Positions 6,029 through 11,215 of a stretch of 11,215 nucleotides of DNA are shown here, one piece after another. Positions within the stretch are counted from its first letter, which is position 1. Each line of letters opens with the position of its first letter. The position numbers and the translations under genes were made by a program. The stretch covers positions 1 through 11,215 of the forward strand of contig URPV01000040.1 of assembly GCA_900549805.1 (NCBI GenBank), written 5' to 3'. The notes beneath the pieces are model-generated. The model was given only the letters and a program-made list of their open reading frames with translations, was not told the DNA's origin and searched no databases. Origin of the DNA: an uncultured Veillonella sp. (GTDB lineage: Bacteria > Bacillota > Negativicutes > Veillonellales > Veillonellaceae).

Positions 6029-7924
6029 TTAGAAGGAAAGTTCTACGCCTAAGCGGTAGTTGCGACCTGGCATAGACCACCAGTCCCCTGCGCCACCATA
6101 ACTAACATTCGTTGCTTCTGCATAATAAGTATCAAAGAGATTATTCACAGCACCGAAAATTTTAACATTTTCATTAGCTTGATAGTTAGCAGACAAGTTA
6201 GCTACCGCATAGGAATTACGTGGGAAGGCCGGTCCATTAGCAGATACAGGGCCACGACGGTTAGCAGCGATGCGCATATCAAAGTGAGCATCCCACTTAT
6301 TGTGTGCATAGTCCACGCCAGTGACAATTTCATGCTTAGGTACATAGCCGTTGATATTAGCAGCAGACTTAGCACCAGCCTTAACATTAGTATAGGTATA
6401 GCCTATACGAGTTGCCCAGTTAGCACCTATCTTCTTTTGTAAATCTGTAGAGAAACCGTAAGCCTTCTCATCATTTACATTTTCATAAGCCCCTGCATAT
6501 GGATTTATTGCTGTAGGATGTGCTACATAACCGATTTTGTCAGTTGTTTTACGGGCGAAGACTGAAGCATTACCGGAAAGACTTTGGTTCCATTTATGAT
6601 GCACCCCAGCAGACCACTCATAACCTTGTTCCGGTTTTAAATTAGCGTTACCGGAATATTGATCATAGAGTTGGTAGGCAGACGGTGCCACAAAGAAACG
6701 GTTATAAGCTACATAGACGTTAGTCTTATCATTCACATCATAGCCCACAGACATATGTGGCGACGTATGGGTACCAAAGGCAGAATGGTGGTCAAGACGA
6801 AGGCCTGGTGTCAATGTCCATTTAGGAGCAATCTTATAGGCGTCTTGAATGTAGTAAGCCATATTGGTAACTTTTTTATTATTTACTGTCATAGCCTTAT
6901 ATTGTTCCCATTCAAAGCCGCCTACAGCCGTATGCTTACCTTTTGCATAAGTGACTTGGTCTCCTACTTGCACACCGCGAACCTTAAGGGCACTAGCTCC
7001 ATAGATTGAATCCTGGTCCCGTGTGTCATATTCATTACGGCCTACATGCAAGGAATGTTTCCAATTATCATTAATCCGATTATCCCAAACAGCTCGGAAT
7101 GAATCATACTTACGATGGCCATTCCGGATATGGTTCAAATTACGCATACTATCTGCATAAGTCACATTGGCCCGATAAGAATCATAGGCTACTCTAACAT
7201 CATTTTTCTTGTCGATTTCGCTACCAACCATGAAAGACGCAGTATGAGATTGGTTAGAATTTGTAAATTCTTGACCCCGAGCATCCTTGAAGTCACCCAT
7301 ATGGTCCTTCACATAAGAAGCACGCCAGTAGACATTGCCTTGACGGCCTTCATTGGCAATTCCATATTGTTCTTGGTTATAAGAGCCACCCATGAGACGG
7401 ACCTTTGTCTTCATCCCTTCTTGTGGCTTAGCAGTGATGACATTAATAACGCCACCCACTGCGTTAGACCCATAGAGGGATGACGCAGCCCCCTTGAGGA
7501 CTTCTACGCGGTCAATACCTGCTATATTTTGGAAGGTTTGTAGGGGTGTAAAGTAACCAATGTTAGGCATGGTCATAGATAAACCATCTACCAAATATTG
7601 CACATTGTTAGATCCATTAATCCGAATCGCATTAGAAGACTCATAACCAGCTGGCGCAGATACTTGTTGGTAGACACCAGGCACAGTACGAAGCGCTTCT
7701 TCCATATTTGTTACATGGCGATCTTGGAGTTCTTTACCAGTCACTACAGATACATTAGCAGGGACCTTGGATACAGGTTCCTCCGTCCGCGTACCAGTTA
7801 CTACCAAGGTATCAAAATCAGGGTATTCAACAGAATTAGCATCAACCGCCCAAATGGAGCTAGTCGTAGCCGCCAATGCTGCTAACGTAGTTATAGCAAT
7901 GCGTTGTTTCATTGTTACTTTCAT
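6029..7924 (-). CDS. btuB: TonB-dependent outer-membrane receptor, BtuB-like (vitamin B12)
   Basis: 631 residues, close to E. coli BtuB (614). It is a 22-strand outer-membrane barrel with an N-terminal plug that imports substrate using energy from TonB-ExbBD, none of which is encoded here. Seen: a signal peptide (residues 1 to about 26-29, hydrophobic core ITTLAALAA), a TonB box DTLVVT at 38-43 nearly identical to that of BtuB, and a plug domain at about 50-160 with ALRTVPGV, VQYLVDG and RVEVLKGAASSLYGSNAVGGVINVIT. The barrel ends in the terminal phenylalanine (VELSF) typical of BAM substrates. ATG 7924 has AAAGGAAA upstream; an alternative ATG at 7912 would shorten the signal peptide. It is the last gene of the riboswitch-controlled operon, 34 bp after btuF. 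Receptor class is certain; B12 as substrate is inferred from the operon and riboswitch. Confidence 0.9.
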   Translation of the reverse strand: MKVTMKQRIAITTLAALAATTSSIWAVDANSVEYPDFDTLVVTGTRTEEPVSKVPANVSVVTGKELQDRHVTNMEEALRTVPGVYQQVSAPAGYESSNAIRINGSNNVQYLVDGLSMTMPNIGYFTPLQTFQNIAGIDRVEVLKGAASSLYGSNAVGGVINVITAKPQEGMKTKVRLMGGSYNQEQYGIANEGRQGNVYWRASYVKDHMGDFKDARGQEFTNSNQSHTASFMVGSEIDKKNDVRVAYDSYRANVTYADSMRNLNHIRNGHRKYDSFRAVWDNRINDNWKHSLHVGRNEYDTRDQDSIYGASALKVRGVQVGDQVTYAKGKHTAVGGFEWEQYKAMTVNNKKVTNMAYYIQDAYKIAPKWTLTPGLRLDHHSAFGTHTSPHMSVGYDVNDKTNVYVAYNRFFVAPSAYQLYDQYSGNANLKPEQGYEWSAGVHHKWNQSLSGNASVFARKTTDKIGYVAHPTAINPYAGAYENVNDEKAYGFSTDLQKKIGANWATRIGYTYTNVKAGAKSAANINGYVPKHEIVTGVDYAHNKWDAHFDMRIAANRRGPVSANGPAFPRNSYAVANLSANYQANENVKIFGAVNNLFDTYYAEATNVSYGGAGDWWSMPGRNYRLGVELSF

Positions 7925-7958
7925 AATATTTCCTTTCCATACAATACAATCTCAACCA

Positions 7959-8882
7959 TTAATAGCCATAGAGGTCATGAGCTAGTGTATCCATGGCATC
8001 CACCATATATTGGGAATAGGTCATAAGAGGTTTTGCATCAATCTGATAAACCTGACCTTCTCGTACCGCTGTTACATGAGCAAAGGCTGGATCATTCATA
8101 ATATCATCTACAGTCGTATCCGGTTTATTAGGACTACTATAATCATCAGTTGGAACAATAATTACATCTGGATTATAGGCGATTACATCCTCCCTGGACC
8201 CGTTTACATATTGGGTATAGCCCAAGGCAGATGCGACATTCTTAAAGTGTACATAATGAGTCATATCATCAAAGACGGACCCAGTCCCACCCGTCAAGCC
8301 CGTCGCGGTCATATAAGCAACAGATTTTTGAGGCGTAAACCCGCTAGTAGATTTCTTAATCGATTCTACCTTGGCATCCATATCCTCAACCAAAGCCTTG
8401 CTCTTATCAGTGGCATTGACAAGGTCTCCCAAGTTCAAGATTAACTCTTCTGATTCCTTTATACTGCGGGGTACCACATAGACATACACGGGTAAACCAG
8501 AATCCCGTAAGCTTTGAATCACATCAGGCCCCACGTAATCAGGGATAATAACTAGGTCTGGATTAAAGGATACTACCGATTCTACAGAGGACGTAACCCT
8601 CCCTTGCACCTGTGCAGATTGATTTGGCACATTATTCGCGGTCCCCGATATAGCCACCACTCGATTAGGATCTACTAATGAGAGGATGATATCATCCGTA
8701 GCGGCCCCTACTGAAATAATTCGGCTTGGCGTCTTAGGGACGCTGACATGAGCCCCCGTGTTATCCACTAGGTCACGCTGCCCATTACCACCTAAGCTCG
8801 GCAGGCCACATCCAGTTAGCGTAAGGACACAAGTAACCAGCGCCACAAGGAGGGCTAGGGCAAAAGATTTTTTCAACTTCAT
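7959..8882 (-). CDS. btuF: Cobalamin ABC transporter substrate-binding lipoprotein
   Basis: 307 residues, a class III (cluster A-II) metal-chelate/vitamin binding protein of the BtuF/FecB fold. It captures cobamides in the periplasm and delivers them to BtuCD. Seen: a lipoprotein signal peptide with lipobox LTGC and modified cysteine C25, a mature N-terminus DLVDNTGAHVSVPKTPSRII typical of the family, the two lobes (about 50-150 and 185-300) with PDLVIIPD and NPDVIIVPTDD strands, and a long connecting helix at about 150-180. The lipid anchor would tether it to a membrane, unlike soluble E. coli BtuF. ATG 8882 begins 1 nt after the btuD stop, with AGGAGG 7 nt upstream. The family also carries heme and siderophores; the riboswitch is why cobalamin is preferred. 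Confidence 0.9.
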   Translation of the reverse strand: MKLKKSFALALLVALVTCVLTLTGCGLPSLGGNGQRDLVDNTGAHVSVPKTPSRIISVGAATDDIILSLVDPNRVVAISGTANNVPNQSAQVQGRVTSSVESVVSFNPDLVIIPDYVGPDVIQSLRDSGLPVYVYVVPRSIKESEELILNLGDLVNATDKSKALVEDMDAKVESIKKSTSGFTPQKSVAYMTATGLTGGTGSVFDDMTHYVHFKNVASALGYTQYVNGSREDVIAYNPDVIIVPTDDYSSPNKPDTTVDDIMNDPAFAHVTAVREGQVYQIDAKPLMTYSQYMVDAMDTLAHDLYGY

Positions 8883-8883
8883 C

Positions 8884-9663
8884 TCAAACCTCCTCGTTCA
8901 AAATATAGAGGCGGCGATTGCCATGCCGCCCATCATCATAGGCATCAGCCCTCATACCGTAGGCCTTCAGGAGATTATCCCCTGTTAGAACCTCCTTAGG
9001 TCCACCATCTGCCAGAACCTGTCCTTCTTTCAAAAGGACTAGGCGATTACAATACTTGGCAGCTAGTTCTAGATCATGAACAACAACTAAAGCGCTTCCT
9101 CCCTTTTGGGTGAAGGTGCGCACCTTATTAAACAGCCCTTCCCCATTAACTAGGTCCAAGGCTGATACAGGTTCATCCAAACATAAGAGAGGCGTTTCTT
9201 GTGCCAAGGCTTTAGCCAAAAAGACCAGTTGCCGTTGGCCTCCAGAGAGACTCTCCACTAGGCGGTCCCGCAAGTTCCAAAGGCCTAATTTCTCCAAGGT
9301 CCTTTTAACAATCTCGCGGTCTTCTGCCCCCTCCTTTTGGTACCACTTGAGATAGGGAGTCCTCGCTAAGAAAACTAACTCTTCTACGGAGTAGCCAACA
9401 GGAATGGGAGGATCTTGTTCCATATAAGCCAAGCATTTAGCCAGATCTTGGTTAGATAAGCCCTGAATGGATTGACCATCAAAGGTAATGCTACCTTGGG
9501 CAAGCGGTAAAAAACCGCCTATCGCTTTAAGGAGGGTTGACTTACCAACCCCATTAGGACCTACTAGACCCACCATTTCTCCCTTGCCCACGTCCAGGGA
9601 GATACCTTTTAATATTGGGCGACCGTCTAGACTAAGGCTTATATCAGTTACCGAAAGCTTCAT
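8884..9663 (-). CDS. btuD: Cobalamin ABC transporter ATP-binding protein
   Basis: 259 residues, usual for FecE/BtuD ATPases. It powers the importer from the cytoplasmic face as a homodimer. All catalytic elements are intact: Walker A GPNGVGKST at 35-43, Q-loop Q83, signature LSGGQRQ at 139-145, Walker B LLCLDEP with catalytic E164, the D-loop SALD, and H196 in VVVHDLE. Its ATG overlaps the btuC stop as ATGA (9663-9660), indicating translational coupling, and btuF follows after 1 nt. Substrate assignment rests on the operon, since the ATPase sequence does not discriminate among B12, heme and siderophore importers. Confidence 0.94.
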   Translation of the reverse strand: MKLSVTDISLSLDGRPILKGISLDVGKGEMVGLVGPNGVGKSTLLKAIGGFLPLAQGSITFDGQSIQGLSNQDLAKCLAYMEQDPPIPVGYSVEELVFLARTPYLKWYQKEGAEDREIVKRTLEKLGLWNLRDRLVESLSGGQRQLVFLAKALAQETPLLCLDEPVSALDLVNGEGLFNKVRTFTQKGGSALVVVHDLELAAKYCNRLVLLKEGQVLADGGPKEVLTGDNLLKAYGMRADAYDDGRHGNRRLYILNEEV

Positions 9664-10691
9664 AGCCTACCTCCCTTCCGCATACCATATAAGAGATAGA
9701 GGAAGTAGGGGGCCCCGACAAGGGCCGTAACCACACCTACCCGAACCTCTCCCGCAAAGGGCATAAGGCGCCCCAGTGTATCGCAAGCTACCAAGAAGCT
9801 AGCTCCTCCTATAGCTGCGGCCGGTAAGAGACGGCGGTGATCAGGCCCCACCAAGCGACGCATGATATGAGGTACAACCAATCCCACAAATCCAATAGTC
9901 CCACTCATACACACAGCCGTAGCTGTCAAGATAGAAGCGAGGAAGATAAAGAGGACACGATAGGCTGTAACCGGTAAGCCTAAGGCTTTAGCCTCTACAT
10001 CGCCAAGGGCCATAACATTGAGCTGTCGGCCCAAAACGAGGAGGATTGCTCCTGCTACTAGGATAGGCCCCAGGCCCATAGCCACATGAGACCAGTGGCG
10101 GGCCTCAAGACCGCCTATCATCCAAAAGAGGAACGTCTTAACCTGTAGGTCTGGAAGGGTCGTCAAGAGACCCGAGGTGAGGGCTCCACAAAAGAGACTG
10201 ACTGCTAGCCCAGCTAGGAGGAGGATAGAAGGATTGATCCGCCCACCTCTAAGGGTAATGGCGATAGCCACAAGCAATGTGACAAAGGCCCCCACCAAGG
10301 CAAAGGCTGGCATAGCCCAGTAGGACAGGGTAGCCACCCCCGTTACCAAAGCAATAATGGCACCTAGTCCTGCCCCAGAGCTCAGGCCCAAGATACCAGG
10401 ATCTGCTAAGGGGTTAGAAAAGAGGCCTTGCATGACAGTACCCGCCAAAGCCAAAGCACCACCTACTAAGAGGCCTACCAAGATGCGAGGCATACGGAGG
10501 TACCAAAAGGCTGCTGTCTGCTCCGGTGTTAAATAGGTGATCTGATCCGAGGCCAAACCCAAAACCTGAAGAAGGCTTTTAAAAGCACCCAGAGCAGGTA
10601 CATCTATGGTCCCTAGAAGGAGCGAAACTACTACGATGAACAGCATAACAAGAAAGGCCCAAAGATAGATCCAGTTAGATTGTTTATTCAT
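9660..10691 (-). CDS. btuC: Cobalamin ABC transporter permease, FecCD family
   Basis: 343 residues from ATG 10691, matching the 320-350 residues of FecCD permeases with about ten membrane helices per subunit. Seen: a first hydrophobic helix at about residues 8-28, RMPRI at 66-70, the family hallmark GTVMQGLFSNPLADPGILGLSSGAGLGA region at about 84-111, and near the C-terminus GTIGFVGLVVPHIMRRLVGPDHR, the stretch that contacts the ATPase. The longest open frame reaches back to 10814, but that extension runs through the riboswitch terminator and lacks a suitable ribosome binding site, whereas 10691 has AAGGA 6 nt upstream. First gene after the cobalamin riboswitch and overlapping btuD by 4 nt. 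Confidence 0.93.
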   Translation of the reverse strand: MNKQSNWIYLWAFLVMLFIVVVSLLLGTIDVPALGAFKSLLQVLGLASDQITYLTPEQTAAFWYLRMPRILVGLLVGGALALAGTVMQGLFSNPLADPGILGLSSGAGLGAIIALVTGVATLSYWAMPAFALVGAFVTLLVAIAITLRGGRINPSILLLAGLAVSLFCGALTSGLLTTLPDLQVKTFLFWMIGGLEARHWSHVAMGLGPILVAGAILLVLGRQLNVMALGDVEAKALGLPVTAYRVLFIFLASILTATAVCMSGTIGFVGLVVPHIMRRLVGPDHRRLLPAAAIGGASFLVACDTLGRLMPFAGEVRVGVVTALVGAPYFLYLLYGMRKGGRL

Positions 10692-10697
10692 AGCATA

Positions 10698-10702
10698 TCC
10701 TT
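10698..10702 (-). promoter_or_regulatory. Ribosome binding site deciding the btuC start
   Basis: AAGGA lies 6 nt upstream of ATG 10691 and just downstream of the riboswitch terminator. It selects the short btuC start over the upstream in-frame ATG at 10814. Confidence 0.8.
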
Positions 10703-10727
10703 TTTTACATCTATCATTACACACATG

Positions 10728-10758
10728 AAAAAAGCGCATTATCTTGGGATAATACGCT
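10728..10758 (-). terminator. Intrinsic terminator of the cobalamin riboswitch expression platform
   Basis: On the minus strand an 11-bp stem (AGCGTATTATC with GATAATGCGCT, one G-T wobble) closes a CCAA loop and is followed by six T. It lies 36 nt before btuC and after the aptamer. When cobalamin is bound, terminator formation would stop transcription before the operon. This makes the switch transcriptional. Confidence 0.88.
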
Positions 10759-10760
10759 CC

Positions 10761-10809
10761 TATAGCCAGCTTATAAACCTGCCTGTGCACCTGGCAGATA
10801 CCTGCTATA
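10761..10809 (-). promoter_or_regulatory. Structured linker between cobalamin aptamer and terminator
   Basis: TATAGC at 10809-10804 can pair with GCTATA at 10766-10761, enclosing a hairpin CTGCC (10797-10793) with GGCAG (10783-10779) and a 9-nt loop containing GTGCAC. This is the right place for the regulatory hairpin that docks with the aptamer (L5-L13 type kissing loop) or for an antiterminator. I could not identify a convincing antiterminator that overlaps the terminator 5' arm. Confidence 0.4.
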
Positions 10810-10850
10810 ATCACCTATCTATCGCTCGTAGATTAAAACGGAGATTCTTA

Positions 10851-10996
10851 AATAGGCAGTTCTCCTGGCTTGGCTTCATCGCTTCTCTCCCCTTCTCAGA
10901 TTGCTCCAATGGTATATTGAGAGTCGCTCGTCCATACAGTGGCGGGACCGCACCGGCTTTACACCGATTTCTCTATTAAGTCGTAGGACACCTATT
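10851..10996 (-). promoter_or_regulatory. Cobalamin (adenosylcobalamin-type) riboswitch aptamer
   Basis: The minus strand holds the conserved core in the right order. P1 is formed by AATAGG (10996-10991) with CCTATT (10856-10851). Then come GGTGTCC, TTAATAGAGAAATCGG, CGGTGTAAAGCCGG (10966-10953), GCGGTCCCGCCACTGT (10951-10936), a peripheral arm with CTCTC...GAGAAGGGGAG, and the B12 box AAGCCAGGAGAACTGCC (10871-10855). The B12 box differs from the usual GAGACCTGCC at one base (A for C). It binds cobalamin co-transcriptionally and turns down the btuCDFB operon when the vitamin is plentiful. The region 10692-11120 holds no protein gene; it contains this RNA, its platform and the promoter. Confidence 0.95.
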
Positions 10997-11017
10997 CTCA
11001 TGTATGCAATTGCAATT

Positions 11018-11046
11018 AGTATAAGGTCTATAAATGAGAACTACAT
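11018..11046 (-). promoter_or_regulatory. Putative promoter of the btu operon
   Basis: TATACT on the minus strand (11023-11018) is a good -10 box about 22 nt before the aptamer 5' strand. At 17-bp spacing the -35 position reads ATGTAG, a poor match to TTGACA. The AT-rich tract just upstream (11048-11063) could act as an UP element. The -10 box is credible; the rest is uncertain. Confidence 0.35.
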
Positions 11047-11071
11047 GATATTTTAATTTTAATCTAAGCCC

Positions 11072-11095
11072 TATACAGAAAGCTTACTGTAGGTC
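11072..11095. other. Intergenic hairpin upstream of the btu promoter
   Basis: TACAG and CTGTA flank an 8-nt loop containing AAGCTT, extended outwards by CCTA/TAGG with a small bulge. No T run follows on the minus strand, so it is not a clear terminator for the upstream gene. Confidence 0.25.
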
Positions 11096-11120
11096 AGCTA
11101 ATCTATCTTGCCTAAGCGCC

Positions 11121-11215
11121 TTAGCAGGATTCCAAAAAGGCTTTGATTTTAGGATTTTTTCTAAGATCCTCCATCTCTTGATCATTCAAGAGTTTTACCT
11201 TATCCCTATCATTGT
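11121..11215 (-). CDS. C-terminal fragment of an unidentified protein
   Basis: The last 30 codons of a minus-strand frame enter from beyond the right edge and end at TAA (11123-11121). The visible tail is charged and probably helical: a stretch NDRDKVKLLNDQEMEDLRKNP followed by KIKAFLESC, ending in a cysteine. I do not recognise the family. The stop codon lies in a small palindrome (CTAAG-CGC-CTTAG, 11112-11124) with no T run after it. Because a promoter-like sequence and riboswitch separate it from btuC, it is probably a different transcription unit. Confidence 0.5.
   Translation of the reverse strand, partial: NDRDKVKLLNDQEMEDLRKNPKIKAFLESC

Noticed and set aside
6659..7483. Plus-strand open frames opposite btuB (6659-7009, 7115-7483)
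   Set aside because: They are antisense to a strongly supported receptor gene, lack ribosome binding sites and give low-complexity His/Ile-rich proteins with no recognisable domain.
8010..8444. 144-codon plus-strand frame opposite btuF
   Set aside because: It is a shadow of the lipoprotein gene, with unnatural composition (many Ile, Tyr, Arg) and no initiation signal.
6029..9663. Heme or siderophore uptake as the function of the ABC-receptor cluster
   Set aside because: The protein families allow it, but the cobalamin riboswitch immediately upstream and the BtuB-like TonB box favour B12.
10692..10814. In-frame N-terminal extension of btuC by 41 codons to ATG 10814
   Set aside because: It runs through the riboswitch linker and intrinsic terminator, encodes a non-membrane Cys/His/Tyr-rich stretch unlike FecCD permeases, and lacks a ribosome binding site, whereas 10691 has AAGGA at 6 nt.
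1..11215. Novel defence, mobile or phage system
   Set aside because: All genes belong to well-known biosynthetic or transport families with normal lengths and intact motifs; no integrase, transposase, toxin-antitoxin pair, CRISPR array or clustered unknown genes were seen.

Overview
This window is a tightly packed, single-strand stretch: every convincing gene lies on the minus strand, so transcription runs from high to low coordinates. The combination of low-to-mid GC content, strong AGGAGG-type ribosome binding sites, Firmicutes-like intrinsic terminators and a TonB-dependent outer-membrane receptor points to a diderm Firmicute of the Negativicutes (Veillonella/Dialister/Megasphaera-like). 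That placement is an inference from style and gene content; no taxonomic marker gene is present.

Right part (about 11215 to 6029): after the last 30 codons of an unidentified gene comes a promoter-like region, then a cobalamin riboswitch (aptamer about 10996-10851), an expression platform ending in an intrinsic terminator (10758-10728), and a four-gene operon, btuC-btuD-btuF-btuB. The set covers vitamin B12 uptake across both membranes: an outer-membrane TonB-dependent barrel, a lipoprotein binding protein, and an inner-membrane permease with its ATPase. The riboswitch is the evidence that the cargo is a cobamide rather than heme or a siderophore.

Left part (about 6028 to 1): a 223-bp regulatory gap holds a promoter-like sequence, a perfect 13-nt palindrome in the promoter spacer and a strong 30-nt perfect inverted repeat. 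It is followed by ilvD-ilvA-ilvB-ilvN and then by the first 198 codons of a YlmA/ModF-type ABC ATPase. The four ilv genes supply threonine deaminase, both acetolactate synthase subunits and dihydroxyacid dehydratase. Only the ketol-acid reductoisomerase (ilvC) and the transaminase (ilvE) of isoleucine/valine synthesis are missing, and both must lie elsewhere if the pathway is complete. An unusual 12-bp perfect hairpin flanked by 8-nt direct repeats sits between ilvD and ilvA.

Two start sites need correcting from the longest open frames: ilvD starts at 5805 and btuC at 10691. I see no CRISPR array, insertion sequence, tRNA, rRNA, phage gene or clearly novel multi-gene system. The most interesting material is regulatory: the ilvD leader, the ilvD-ilvA hairpin element and the cobalamin riboswitch platform.
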